Shown one piece after another: positions 36,305 through 45,573 of a stretch of DNA of 64,000 nt (positions within the stretch are counted from its first letter, which is position 1; each line of letters opens with the position of its first letter). The position numbers and the translations under genes are program-made. Under the pieces are notes generated by a model. The model saw only the letters and a program-made list of their open reading frames with translations. It made no database searches and had not been told where the DNA came from. The stretch comes from Lichenifustis flavocetrariae (GTDB lineage Bacteria; Pseudomonadota; Alphaproteobacteria; Rhizobiales; Beijerinckiaceae). The stretch is from assembly GCF_026130545.1 (NCBI RefSeq), contig NZ_JAMOIM010000014.1, positions 1 through 64,000 on the forward strand. The letters run 5' to 3'.

Positions 36305-36859
36305 TCAGTTCGCGGTCCGGGCCGTCGATCCCGCCGCTTCGGCGAGACTCTGCCGCGCTTCAGGCATCCCGGCGAGCGCGACCGCGAGGTCGTCGGCACT
36401 GCGGCCTGCGAGGCTCGCCATGGTCTTGTCGTCGAGCAAGGCCCAGGCATCGGCTGCGTGATCCGGAACCGTCAACACGTCATTGACGCGCTCGACACGG
36501 CGCTGGTTCGCGTCAAAGATATCGTACACATAGGCGAGATCGGTGCCGCTCTCGGACGGGTAGGCGCTGAGGTAGCCCCGCACGAGGTAACGGGCCGCCT
36601 TGGCGTCCGTCACGGTGATCTCCCGATCGGCGGCCGCACGATCGAACACTGCGCGATACCGGTCGGCGAGCGCCGCCGGCGCGCCTTCGAGGCTCGCCAA
36701 GGCCACCGTCGCTGGACGTGGGCTCGCCATGGTGCCCTTGGCGATGGCGTTGCGCACATCACCTCGGGCCACCGCAACATCCGGGATATTGTCGACGCAA
36801 CCGGCAAGCATCAAGGCGAGGGCTGGAACGATCCATGCAGGACGAGCAACGAACAGCAA
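36305..36859 (-). CDS. Hypothetical lipoprotein
   Basis: A 184-residue protein with a short signal peptide and lipobox MLAGC, giving a lipidated cysteine at residue 21. The mature sequence has ITVTDAKAARYLVRGYLSAYPSESGTDLAYVYDIFDANQRRVERVND, a conserved-looking strand-rich core, and VPDHAADAWALLDDKTMASLAGRSA. This pattern is common in Rhizobiales lipoproteins of unknown role. TTG is the likely start, with GGAGG five bases upstream. Confidence 0.7.
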   Translation of the reverse strand: MLFVARPAWIVPALALMLAGCVDNIPDVAVARGDVRNAIAKGTMASPRPATVALASLEGAPAALADRYRAVFDRAAADREITVTDAKAARYLVRGYLSAYPSESGTDLAYVYDIFDANQRRVERVNDVLTVPDHAADAWALLDDKTMASLAGRSADDLAVALAGMPEARQSLAEAAGSTARTAN

Positions 36860-36917
36860 GGAACCTCCCGAGACAGCGGCGCGGAACTCGTGCGCCCTCA
36901 GATTTGTTAAGGAAGGC

Positions 36918-38075
36918 CTAACGCGATTTCACCATCAGGTCCAGATCTGGCGCGTTGAGAGGTTCTGCGCCTGCGGCGGTCACCAGGGACGTCCGCCCCA
37001 GGCACATGGCCGTCTGGGTCACGGAATCCATCAGGATCATATGGGCGAAGAAGACCTGATTGTCCGCGAGCACGAAAGGATTGCGCTCGTAGAACATTGG
37101 CGGGTCCATCCAGGATGGCGTGAACTTCGCCCCGAGCGCGTAGCCGCAGGCATTCAGGCGATGCTGGTTCAGTCCATGCGCGTCGAGGATACGGGCATGG
37201 GCGTCGTAGACATCGCCCGCCGTGCGGCCCGGCCGGAATTCGGCCTCGCAAGCCGCGAGCGCCTCGCGCGCAGCGGCATGATAGGCGACATGCAGGGGTC
37301 GCGGCTCTCCAACGACCACGGTCCGCATGATGGCGGCGTGGTAGTGCCGAAAGGCGCCAGCGAATTCGAGGGTGATCTGGTCGGAGGCGTCAAGCCGACG
37401 GCGGCCCGCCTTATAGCGGCACAGCAGGGCGTCGGCCCCTGAGCCGATGATGAACTCGTTGGCGGGATAGTCGCCGCCGCCGGCGAAGATCGCGGCGTGC
37501 TGCGCCGCCAGGATCGCGCCTTCGTCAGTCCCCGGCCGGACAGCGTCGAGGGCGGCCCTGTCAGCGGCATCCGACAGCCGCGCCGCCTCCCGCACCATGA
37601 CGATTTCGGCGGGCGATTTGGTGGCGCGGAGATGCGGCACGAGACGCGACGCATCGTGGCATTCGCAAAAGCCGTCGAGAGCCGCCGCCAGACGAAGTCC
37701 GTTGGCATAGGTCAGACCGTAGGAGTCGAACTCGACGCCCAGGCGCCTTCCTTGGACGCCAGGATCTTCAAGCATCCGCCGGAGGTCGCGCGCCGGATCG
37801 GCATCCGCGGCATCCTTCCAGATCCGGATGTCAGTGAGGATCGATGTGCGCCGCGCCTGCCTGAGATCGGCGGATCGCGTCAACAGCGCCAGCCGGCCGT
37901 CCGCACCCACATACAGGCATTGGAAGAAGCAGAAGCCGAACGTGTCGTAGCCGGTCAGCCAGTAGTCGCTCTCCTGGGCGAAGAGCAGCATTCCATCGAG
38001 TTCTGCCTCCGCCATCGCGGCCTGAAGCCGCGTCAGTCGGGCCTGATACTCACTGGGGACGAAATGAAGAGCCAC
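36918..38075 (-). CDS. M24 (creatinase/ectoine hydrolase-like) family protein lacking metal ligands
   Basis: A 385-residue pita-bread-fold protein of the M24 family: an N-terminal creatinase-type domain with AMAEAELDGMLLFAQESDYWLTGYDTF (about 14-40), then the catalytic domain. The metalloprotease metal sites are altered: where aminopeptidases read D-x-G then S-D-x-T-R-T, this reads TLEFAGAFRHYHAAIMRT, and the region GYALGAKFTPSWMDPPMF resembles metal-free creatinases and ectoine hydrolase DoeA. It is therefore probably a C-N hydrolase of small molecules rather than an Xaa-Pro peptidase. GTG at 38075 begins with the conserved domain; the longer frame overlaps yihY. Confidence 0.75.
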   Translation of the reverse strand: MALHFVPSEYQARLTRLQAAMAEAELDGMLLFAQESDYWLTGYDTFGFCFFQCLYVGADGRLALLTRSADLRQARRTSILTDIRIWKDAADADPARDLRRMLEDPGVQGRRLGVEFDSYGLTYANGLRLAAALDGFCECHDASRLVPHLRATKSPAEIVMVREAARLSDAADRAALDAVRPGTDEGAILAAQHAAIFAGGGDYPANEFIIGSGADALLCRYKAGRRRLDASDQITLEFAGAFRHYHAAIMRTVVVGEPRPLHVAYHAAAREALAACEAEFRPGRTAGDVYDAHARILDAHGLNQHRLNACGYALGAKFTPSWMDPPMFYERNPFVLADNQVFFAHMILMDSVTQTAMCLGRTSLVTAAGAEPLNAPDLDLMVKSR

Positions 38076-38127
38076 GACCGCACCCCCACGAAACACGGGT
38101 CGGAGGTAACGAGGCTTGCCGCCGGGA

Positions 38128-39237
38128 TCAAGGGCCGCGCGGCGGGCCTGCGCTCGGCGGCGTCCCTGCCGTCGGGGCGCCGCCATTGGTGGCTCGCGTA
38201 TCGAGCTCGGAATCAATCTCGGCCCCGAGGATCATGACCAGAGCACCGAACCAGAACCACAACAGCAGAATCATGACGGCCCCGATGGACCCGTAAGTGG
38301 CATCATAGGAGCCGAAATGGCCGACATAGAACGAAAACAAGATCGATCCGAGCAGCCACAGTAGGGTCGCAATCGCCGAGCCCCAGGTGATCCAACGCCA
38401 GCGCGGATGGCTGCGATAGGGCGCATAACGGTAAAGCACCGCGAAGCCGAACACGACGACGGCGGCCAGCAGGGGCCAGCGCCCATAGATCAATGCGGCT
38501 TGCGCGAGAGTGCTCATGTAGAACAGCGCCAGAATGGCCGGGACGACCGCAATGGCGAAGACAGCGACGAGAACGAACGCCAGGACTCCCAGCGTCAAGG
38601 CGAGCGAGACCAGCGTCTGAACCAGAAAGGAGCGCTGATCGACCTCCTCGTAGGCGATGTTGAGCCCCGTCATGATGGAGGCCATGGCGGCGCGGGCGCT
38701 CCACAAGGCGATCAGCAGGCTTGTGACGAGAGCCACAGACACGTGCGATCCGGCACTGCTCTTGATGAAACCCTGCAGGCTATCGGTCAGAAGCTTCATG
38801 GCTTCGGGCGGAAGCAAACCGGCAAAGGGCGCGATCTGCCGGCTGACATCGTTGGGATCACCCACCAGACCGTAGATCGAGACGAGCGCCGCCAGCCCAG
38901 GGAAGATCGAGGAGAGTAGATAGAAGGCGATGCCGGCCGCCATGAGGGTCGCATTGTCGCGACTGAAGCGATCGATGATGCTGCGGATGATTCCGAACAG
39001 GCCCGGCGGATGCGCGACGGGCGCGGCGACGAGGCCGCCGGCTGTCGGCAAGGCGGTGGGCGATGCGGGAACGCGGGAGGGTGCTGCCACCCCCGGATAG
39101 ACCGGTGGGGAAGAGGCCCGTTGTGCCCGAGGGGCGCGCCAGGACGTCAAGGCCTTCGAGACGGCAAGGGTCGCCAAGGTCAACACCGTCAGCCCGGCAA
39201 GGTCCGGTGACTTTCTCGTCTCGTGCAAATCCGTCAT
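38128..39237 (-). CDS. YihY/BrkB-family inner-membrane protein
   Basis: A 369-residue membrane protein with six to seven hydrophobic segments. The family core starts at about residue 85 with FSRDNATLMAAGIAFYLLSSIFPGLAALVSIYGLV and includes ALWSARAAMASIMTGLNIAYEE and the C-terminal YDATYGSIGAVMILLLWFWFGALVMILGAEID. The N-terminal 80 residues are a proline-rich extension with a single hydrophobic segment. Once named RNase BN by mistake, the family has no proven function. ATG at 39237 was chosen over a longer arginine-rich extension. Confidence 0.9.
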   Translation of the reverse strand: MTDLHETRKSPDLAGLTVLTLATLAVSKALTSWRAPRAQRASSPPVYPGVAAPSRVPASPTALPTAGGLVAAPVAHPPGLFGIIRSIIDRFSRDNATLMAAGIAFYLLSSIFPGLAALVSIYGLVGDPNDVSRQIAPFAGLLPPEAMKLLTDSLQGFIKSSAGSHVSVALVTSLLIALWSARAAMASIMTGLNIAYEEVDQRSFLVQTLVSLALTLGVLAFVLVAVFAIAVVPAILALFYMSTLAQAALIYGRWPLLAAVVVFGFAVLYRYAPYRSHPRWRWITWGSAIATLLWLLGSILFSFYVGHFGSYDATYGSIGAVMILLLWFWFGALVMILGAEIDSELDTRATNGGAPTAGTPPSAGPPRGP

Positions 39238-39347
39238 GGCTAAGGTCCCGCCGTCGCGGAACAAATGCTCAGCCCTGGCACCTCGTTCCCGGTCGCGACG
39301 TCGATTCGCCGCGCCGCGCCGCAATTCCCGGAATGACGGAATGCAAA

Positions 39348-41147
39348 TTAACTTTCGACGTCCTCACGCAGCATTTCGAGCTCGAGCCATTCGTCCTCGG
39401 CGGCCGCGAGTTCGGCTCCTGCCCTGGCCAAAGCATCGCTGGCTTTGGCGAAACGCTTCGGGTCACGACTGTAGAGTTCGGGATCGTCGAGAACCGCCTG
39501 AAATTTCGCCATCGTGGCGCGCAGGGTTTCCATGCGGGCCGGCAGGGTTTCGAGAGCGTGCTTCTGGTTGAAGTTGAGCTTGCGCCGCGCCGGTGCGGCT
39601 ACGGCGCCAACGGATTTTTCCGAAGGTGTGGCGCGGGTGATGGCCCGAGCCTCAACGCCGACGCCCCGCTGGTTCACCATATCGGTGTACCCGCCGGCAT
39701 ATTCGGTCCACCGCCCGTCGCCCTCGGAGGCGATCACGGCATTCACGGTACGGTCGAGGAAATCGCGGTCGTGGCTCACCACGATGACGGTGCCAGGGTA
39801 ATCGGCCACCATTTCCTGCAAGAGGTCGAGCGTTTCAAGATCGAGGTCGTTGGTCGGTTCGTCCAGCACCAGAAGATTGGACGGCAATGCCAAAGCCCGG
39901 GCGAGGGTCAGACGGCCACGCTCGCCTCCTGAAAGCCGCTCGACGGGCGTGCGGGCCTGCTCGGGTCCGAAGAGAAAGTCCTTCATGTAACCGATGACGT
40001 GTTTCGGCTGACCATTGATGACCACATTGTCGCTGCCGCCGCCTGTCAGCGCATCGGCAAGCGTGGTCGAGGGCTCGAGGCTGGTGCGGCCCTGGTCGAG
40101 GCTCGCCAGTTCGATGTTGGCACCGAGTTTCACGGTGCCCGAATCGGGTTCGAGCACGCCGGTCAGGAGTCGCAGCAACGTGGTCTTGCCGGCCCCGTTG
40201 GCACCCACGACGCCGATCCGGTCGCGCCGCAGCACCCGGGTCGAGAAATCACGCACGATAGCCCGGTCGCCGAAGCGCTTGGAGATCTCCTCCGCTTCGA
40301 TCACCATCTTGCCGGAGGTACGCCCTTCCGCGACGCTCATCTTCACCTGGCCCACAGCCCGGACGACCTCGCGCCGTTCCTGCTTCAGGTCATATAGGGC
40401 GCCGAGGCGGCGGACATTGCGCTTGCGCCGGGCCGTCACCCCGTAACGCAGCCAGTCCTCCTCGCGCACGATCTGCCGTTCGAGCTTGTGCCGGTCGCGC
40501 TCCTCCTCTTCCAGCACCTGATCACGCCAGGCCTCGAATTCAGAGAAGCCACGGTCGAGACGCCGCGTGCGACCGCGATCGAGCCAGACGGTCGTTCGCG
40601 AGAGGTTCGCCAGAAACCGCCGATCATGGCTGATGATGACGAGCGCGGAGCGCAGCCCTGCGAGCGCCGACTCCAACCATTCGATCGCTGGAAGATCGAG
40701 GTGGTTCGTCGGCTCGTCGAGAAGCAGGATATCGGGCTGCGGAGCCATGACGCGGGCGAGCGCCGCGCGACGGGCCTCGCCGCCCGAGAGGTTCGATGGC
40801 GCCTCGTCGCCGGTCATCCCGAGATCGTTCAGCATCGCGAGGGCCCGATACGGGTCGTCGAGCGGGCCGAGGCCCGCCTCCACATATGCGAGCGTGTTGG
40901 GATAGCCGCTGAGGTCCGGTTCCTGCGGCAAAACCCTGATCGTCGCGTCCGGCTGCATGAAGCGGGTGCCACCATCGTGCTCCAGAACGCCCGCGGCGAT
41001 CTTCAGCAAGGTCGATTTGCCGGAGCCGTTGCGCCCCACGAGGCACAGCCGCTCGCCGCGCGACACGGAGAGTTCCGCACCCTCCAGGAGCGGCTTTCCG
41101 CCAAGGGTGAGGTGGATGTTCTGGAGGTTCAGAAGAGGTGGAGCCAT
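39348..41147 (-). CDS. uup: ABC-F ATPase (Uup type)
   Basis: Soluble ABC-F protein of 599 residues with two nucleotide-binding domains. Domain 1 has Walker A GRNGSGKST (residues about 38-46), signature NLSGGEARR and Walker B ILLLDEPTNHLDL; domain 2 has GANGAGKTT, RLSGGERGR and LLVLDEPTNDLDLETL. The NDLDLE wording and the C-terminal coiled-coil tail (about 520-599) match Uup rather than EttA. Uup is linked to ribosome function and precise excision of transposons. It has about 110 bases to yihY downstream. Confidence 0.93.
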   Translation of the reverse strand: MAPPLLNLQNIHLTLGGKPLLEGAELSVSRGERLCLVGRNGSGKSTLLKIAAGVLEHDGGTRFMQPDATIRVLPQEPDLSGYPNTLAYVEAGLGPLDDPYRALAMLNDLGMTGDEAPSNLSGGEARRAALARVMAPQPDILLLDEPTNHLDLPAIEWLESALAGLRSALVIISHDRRFLANLSRTTVWLDRGRTRRLDRGFSEFEAWRDQVLEEEERDRHKLERQIVREEDWLRYGVTARRKRNVRRLGALYDLKQERREVVRAVGQVKMSVAEGRTSGKMVIEAEEISKRFGDRAIVRDFSTRVLRRDRIGVVGANGAGKTTLLRLLTGVLEPDSGTVKLGANIELASLDQGRTSLEPSTTLADALTGGGSDNVVINGQPKHVIGYMKDFLFGPEQARTPVERLSGGERGRLTLARALALPSNLLVLDEPTNDLDLETLDLLQEMVADYPGTVIVVSHDRDFLDRTVNAVIASEGDGRWTEYAGGYTDMVNQRGVGVEARAITRATPSEKSVGAVAAPARRKLNFNQKHALETLPARMETLRATMAKFQAVLDDPELYSRDPKRFAKASDALARAGAELAAAEDEWLELEMLREDVES

Positions 41148-41615
41148 GGCGAAGGGGTATCGGCGATGGGGGGTCGAAGCGCAAGGGTGCGCCGCTTGAG
41201 CATTTGACGTGAACGTCCGCCGACCAAGGCGATCTCTGTTCCAAATAGGATATGACGGGATCCGGAACGGCCAATCAAAACGGCACGTTCAGCGTCCTCA
41301 ATCTCGGGTGGCGAGACATTCATCCGAAATTTCGGAGACGGCCAATTCGGATCAAGAACGCACACGCGGCAACGCGATGACTCGGATCATGCGTAAAGAG
41401 ACCGTTACGGCTGCGTCGCCGCTGCCGAGATCAGCAATCGACAATCCTTACCTTGCGACCCAACTTCCCCTCGGCAACCGGTCAGCTACAAGAGAAAGAT
41501 AGATACTCTCCGAAGGCGCCCGTGTCGCCCGAAGACGAGCAGGTATCATCGGCCTCGAGCCACCAACGTCCCCATCCATGCCAACGGCCGAGTGGGGAGA
41601 GCCAAACGCCCAGGT
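41148..41615. other. Intergenic region without a supported gene
   Basis: A 468-base gap upstream of uup. Short frames exist on both strands (for example 41129-41365 on minus and 41209-41502 on plus), but none has a clear ribosome binding site plus recognisable sequence. The uup promoter is expected near its right-hand side of the start codon. Confidence 0.4.
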
Positions 41616-41870
41616 TCAGGCGGAGCTCTTGGCTCGTCGAACGCGGGCGACGCGCGGTTTGGCGGCGACCTCGGCTTTGGCCAGCTGGTCCTGCTCCTCC
41701 TTGGCGAGACGAAGCGCACGGAGACGCGCGGTCTTCTCGCGTTCGGCCACCTTGGCGGCGTTGAGATCGGACATGACCTTTTCGGCGTCGCTGCGGCGTT
41801 CCTCGCTCAGGCGAAACCGCTGTTCGGCTCGCTCACGTGCGGCGTCCGCGGGCGTCTTGGTGTCACTCAT
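41616..41870 (-). CDS. Small charged coiled-coil protein
   Basis: An 84-residue, almost entirely helical protein rich in Glu, Lys, Arg and Ala: DAARERAEQRFRLSEERRSD, then AEREKTARLRALRLAKEEQDQLAKAE, ending in a basic tail RVARVRRAKSSA. The heptad-like pattern suggests a coiled coil, and the tail could bind nucleic acid. AGGAAG lies seven bases upstream of the ATG. Similar small proteins occur in Hyphomicrobiales; function unknown. Confidence 0.65.
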   Translation of the reverse strand: MSDTKTPADAARERAEQRFRLSEERRSDAEKVMSDLNAAKVAEREKTARLRALRLAKEEQDQLAKAEVAAKPRVARVRRAKSSA

Positions 41871-42127
41871 GATCGTACTTCCTGGCCACTAGGGCGAAAT
41901 GCTGTCGCCGTGCCGCCACCGACATGGATACTGGCAAGGGTTGGTCTTTGGCATGAAACGCAATGCCTCGCGTTCGGGTCATTGCAGGCGGGTTTTTTTA
42001 GGTGCGGCGCCCACCGCTGATCATAGGAACTTCGACTTACGTGCATCAAGGATGGATCAGCGTTGCGACTCGCTTTGGAACGCATCGTGCGCTTTGAAGC
42101 CGGGAACCCTGAACCGGGCAGGAAGCC

Positions 42128-42340
42128 TCAGCCCTGAACCTTCAACTGATCCGCGGAGCTTTTGCCTGTTCGGCGGTCGGAGGTCAGTTCATAGCTCACC
42201 TTCTGCCCATCGCGCAGTTCCGTCAGACCCGCGCGCTCGACAGCGCTGACGTGCACGAACACGTCGGGACCACCATCATCGGATTGAATGAAACCATAGC
42301 CCTTCTGGGCATTGAACCACTTTACTGTACCGGTGCTCAC
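42128..42340 (-). CDS. cspA: Cold-shock domain protein
   Basis: A 70-residue single-stranded nucleic-acid-binding OB fold. RNP1 is KGYGFIQSDD (residues about 13-22) and RNP2 is DVFVHVSAV (about 26-34); the start TGTVKWFNAQKGYGF is canonical. GTG at 42340 is the start, with AGGAGA nine bases before it; the upstream frame is the leader. The 5' leader is AT-rich and long, which is usual for cold-shock regulated csp genes. The sequence up to the divergent regulator holds an FNR/FixK box. Confidence 0.93.
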   Translation of the reverse strand: MSTGTVKWFNAQKGYGFIQSDDGGPDVFVHVSAVERAGLTELRDGQKVSYELTSDRRTGKSSADQLKVQG

Positions 42341-42631
42341 GGGTCCGATCTCCTGGAACCGAGAAAAAAAAGTGCGGCCTTGCCACACCGAAGGATCGAC
42401 AAATTCGGATGGAGGTCGGGAGCTAGCGCCAGCGGCGCCTGAGCGCGGCACGCGGAGGCTCGATACGTTCGCCCAAAGATGACGCATCGAATATGGGATG
42501 CATCGTGCTCAAGATCAAGATGAGAGCAGTCAATTGCGCGATTATTCATGTCTGCGGCCCCATTTGGCCCTTCCGCCAAGATTAACGGCGTCGCGGGAAA
42601 AACGATGACTCATGAGCCATGAGCTGGCACC

Positions 42632-42645
42632 TTGATCTTGATCAA
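42632..42645. promoter_or_regulatory. FNR/FixK-type binding site
   Basis: Perfect TTGAT-CTTG-ATCAA palindrome, matching the TTGAT-N4-ATCAA consensus for FNR, FixK and related CRP-family regulators. Its centre (42638.5) lies about 43 bases before the ATG at 42682, so class II activation at -41.5 would start transcription around 42680, giving a nearly leaderless mRNA. The cspA gene lies about 290 bases away on the other side. Confidence 0.75.
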
Positions 42646-42681
42646 ACCATGAGTCTGATTTCCCTTCATGTAGTCGTCGCA

Positions 42682-43809
42682 ATGCAGCCGTTCGAGTACG
42701 ATCATCTCACCCAATTGATCTATGCGGGGACATGCAACGACGAGTCATTCTTCGAGGCGTTACGTCTCCTGGCCGTCTATCATGGCTGTTCCTCATCGGC
42801 CTTCATGTATGCCGATAGAACCGCGCCAAGTACTGATGTCCAGTTCGTCTACGGGCCGTTCAGTCGTCCTGAAGTCCGGTCCCGCTATCTCGACTATGCA
42901 TCCGACGATCCAGCACCTCGGGCCATGGCGCGCCTCGGCATCGGCGAAGCAGCAGCGACCGACCGGCTCTTCAGCAGGGAAGTCCAAGCACAATCGCGAT
43001 TTATCACCGAGTTCTACCGTCCTTTGGGACTGGAAGAGGCCCTCGGAGGCCCGGTCGCCAGCGGTGAGGGTCGCGTCGGTATCGTTGCGATTCATCGCGG
43101 TCCCGAGCGGGGGCCGTTCGAGGACGACGAAATCGCCACCTTCGCCCGTCTGCTTCCCCATTTTGCCCAGGCGATTAACCTGCGCCGAACGTTTTTCGCG
43201 TCCGAAGCGCGCAACCGCACCCTTGCGGCCGCCCTCGAAACAGCGAGCAGCGGCGTGATGGTCTTCGACCCCCAGGGCATTCTCGTGCATGCGAATGCCC
43301 GCGCCCGGTCCATCCTCGGTCGGGCGGATGGCTTGGCGTTGACCCGGTCCGGCCGACTGCGGGCGAAAGATCCGGAGGCGGAAGCCCGCCTTCGCTCCAT
43401 TGCCAACCTTCCGAACGGCATTCGGACAACCTTGATCCTCCGGGCCCAACGCGATCATTCCCTGCGGCCCTACATCCTTCGGCTCATGTCGGCCGCGGAA
43501 CCGCCGGTCAGCCACGAAGACGGCCGCGTGATCTATGTTTCGGATCCTGACAGCCCCGCCAGCGATCCCGCGGGGACACTCGAAGCGGCTCTCGGCCTGT
43601 CCAAGCAGGCGGCAGCCCTCGTCGCGGGGCTGTTGGCCGGTGGCGACCTCAATGATTTCGCGACATCGGCCGGGGTATCGCGCAACACCGCGAAATTCCA
43701 TCTCCAGGCCGCCTTCGCGGCGACCGGAACAGCCCGCCAGGTGGACCTCGTGACGCTCGCCGCCGGAGTCGTGCGGGATTTGGGTGAGCCGCTCGGCTCC
43801 TCCCCCTGA
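42682..43809 (+). CDS. PAS/GAF-like sensor with LuxR-type helix-turn-helix
   Basis: A 375-residue regulator. An N-terminal sensory region (residues about 1-170) contains FARLLPHFAQAINLRRTF, and a PAS-like segment lies at about 180-280 (ASSGVMVFDPQGILVHANARARSIL). The C-terminal helix-turn-helix is GLSKQAAALVAGLLAGGDLNDFATSAGVSRNTAKFHLQ (about 313-350), like LuxR-type domains. The signal is unknown. ATG codons at 42619, 42649 and 42682 are in frame; the last is preferred because the FNR box would then sit at promoter distance. No Shine-Dalgarno is visible at it, consistent with a leaderless transcript. Confidence 0.75.
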   Translation: MQPFEYDHLTQLIYAGTCNDESFFEALRLLAVYHGCSSSAFMYADRTAPSTDVQFVYGPFSRPEVRSRYLDYASDDPAPRAMARLGIGEAAATDRLFSREVQAQSRFITEFYRPLGLEEALGGPVASGEGRVGIVAIHRGPERGPFEDDEIATFARLLPHFAQAINLRRTFFASEARNRTLAAALETASSGVMVFDPQGILVHANARARSILGRADGLALTRSGRLRAKDPEAEARLRSIANLPNGIRTTLILRAQRDHSLRPYILRLMSAAEPPVSHEDGRVIYVSDPDSPASDPAGTLEAALGLSKQAAALVAGLLAGGDLNDFATSAGVSRNTAKFHLQAAFAATGTARQVDLVTLAAGVVRDLGEPLGSSP

Positions 43810-43887
43810 TCTCGTCCGCCAGCACCGTCACGCGACTGTCGCATGCGATATTTACCCCCCACCTGGACGCTTGCGGAGACCTTTGCA

Positions 43888-45414
43888 ATGACCAGACATT
43901 TTGGACGAATGATCGCCTCCGCCTGGCTCATATGCGGCGGCGTGGCCGCCAGTTCGGCCGCGAGCGCGAGCTATCAGCACGTCCTTCTGATCAGCGTCGA
44001 CGGCATGCACGCGATCGATCTTGCGAATTTCGTGGCGGCCCACCCGCAAAGCACCCTCGCGTCCCTGAGCCACGAAGGCACCGTCTATCCGAATGCATTG
44101 ACCACCACTCCGTCCGATTCCTTCCCGGGCTTCCTGGCCCAGGTGACCGGCGGCACGCCGAAATCCACAGGCGTGTTCTATGACGATTCCTATGACCGGA
44201 CCTACTTTCCGGCAGGTTCGAATTGCCAGGGGGAACCAGGCACCGAGGTGCCCTTCGCAGAAGACATCGACATTGACTCGAAGCGTCTCGATGCGGGCGG
44301 CACACCGGGCCAGCCGCAGACCCAAATCGACCCGAAAAAGCTGCCGCTCGCGCTGATCGACGGGAAGTGCACCCCCATCTATCCGCATGCGTTCAACCGC
44401 GTGAACACCGTGTTCGAGATCGTCAAGCAGCATGGTGGCCGCACCGCATGGTCGGACAAGCATCCGGCCTACGAATGGGTGGCCGGACCGTCCGGAAAGG
44501 GCCTCGACGACCTGTTCGCCCTGGAACAGGATTCCCTCATTCCCGGCACCAAGGTGAAGACGACCGGCAGCTTCAAGGCGCAACGTGATTTCGACGAGGC
44601 GCGGGTCAAAGCCGTACTGAACGAGCTCAAGGGCCTCGACAGCACCGGCGCCACGAAAGCGCCCGTGCCACAGCTGTTCGGGCTGAACTTCCAAGCCGTC
44701 AGCGTCGGGCAGAAACTGCCGAAATCCGGTCCGGGCGACGAGGCGGGTCTTGTGGGCGGCTATACGGGTCCGGATGCGGCGCCCGGCAATGCGCTGGCCG
44801 AGCAACTCGCCTATGTTGACGGTGCGCTCGGTGAGCTGATGTCAGGGCTCAAGGAGGCCAAGCTGACCGATTCGACGTTGGTGATCGTGTCCGCGAAGCA
44901 CGGCCAGTCGCCGATCGATCCGGCCACGCTGCAGCCGGTCGACGACGCCCCCTACACGAAAATGCCCGGCTACGGATTCCACATCGCGGATGACGCGGCA
45001 CTGATCTGGCTGAAGCCGAAGGAGCGCGCCGCGCAGTTGCCCGCGGCTCTCGCCTATCTCGAACAATCCGCGAAAAGCCTCGGCATCGGTCAAATCCTGC
45101 CCGCGAATGCGCTCGCACTCAGCTACAATGACCCCGCCACGGACAGCCGCACGCCCGATTTCATCGTCGGGGTCAATCCCGGTGTCGTTTACACGTCGGG
45201 AAAGAAGATCGCGGAACACGGCGGCATGAACCAGAACGATCGCAGCGTCATGCTGCTCGTCAGCGCACCCGGGATGAAACCCGCCTCACTGCCGGCGCTC
45301 GTTCAGACGACGCAGATCGCGCCCACGATCCTGAAAGCGCTGGGCTACGATCCCAATGAATTGCAGGCCGTGCGCCAGGAGGGAACCACCGAGCTTCCTG
45401 GCCTGCCTTTCTAG
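43888..45414 (+). CDS. Secreted alkaline-phosphatase-superfamily (phosphodiesterase-like) protein
   Basis: A 508-residue exported protein. A signal peptide spans residues about 1-30 (ASAWLICGGVAASSAASAS). The metal-dependent phosphodiesterase/nucleotide pyrophosphatase fold begins with HVLLISVDGMHAIDL (metal aspartate) and continues with ALTTTPSDSFPGFLAQVTGGTP, where a Thr or Ser would be the nucleophile, and later with YVDGALGELMS, IVSAKHGQSPID and AEHGGMNQND, which supply metal ligands. It probably hydrolyses a phosphodiester in the periplasm or outside the cell; the substrate is unknown. It follows the regulator gene by 78 bases on the same strand. Confidence 0.85.
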   Translation: MTRHFGRMIASAWLICGGVAASSAASASYQHVLLISVDGMHAIDLANFVAAHPQSTLASLSHEGTVYPNALTTTPSDSFPGFLAQVTGGTPKSTGVFYDDSYDRTYFPAGSNCQGEPGTEVPFAEDIDIDSKRLDAGGTPGQPQTQIDPKKLPLALIDGKCTPIYPHAFNRVNTVFEIVKQHGGRTAWSDKHPAYEWVAGPSGKGLDDLFALEQDSLIPGTKVKTTGSFKAQRDFDEARVKAVLNELKGLDSTGATKAPVPQLFGLNFQAVSVGQKLPKSGPGDEAGLVGGYTGPDAAPGNALAEQLAYVDGALGELMSGLKEAKLTDSTLVIVSAKHGQSPIDPATLQPVDDAPYTKMPGYGFHIADDAALIWLKPKERAAQLPAALAYLEQSAKSLGIGQILPANALALSYNDPATDSRTPDFIVGVNPGVVYTSGKKIAEHGGMNQNDRSVMLLVSAPGMKPASLPALVQTTQIAPTILKALGYDPNELQAVRQEGTTELPGLPF

Positions 45415-45573
45415 AGAAAGCGGCCGGCAAGAGTTGAACCGAAACTGAACCACACCATTCAGCGGGCGTTGGATCACGTTCGCTATGACGCTGCCAACCC
45501 GACCCGCGAGCTGAGCCAGTGCACTTTGCCTTGGCTGGGCAGCGGGCGGCAGGACAGAAAGAAAGGTTCAGCC

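Noticed and set aside
36907..36921. CtrA-like site TTAA-N7-CTAA upstream of the lipoprotein gene
   Set aside because: One mismatch, overlaps a stop codon of the neighbouring gene, and a single weak match is expected by chance.
41930..42010. T-rich run (seven T) on the plus strand after a GCAATG/CATTGC pairing, resembling a terminator
   Set aside because: No plus-strand gene lies upstream, and the stem is separated from the T run by seven bases.
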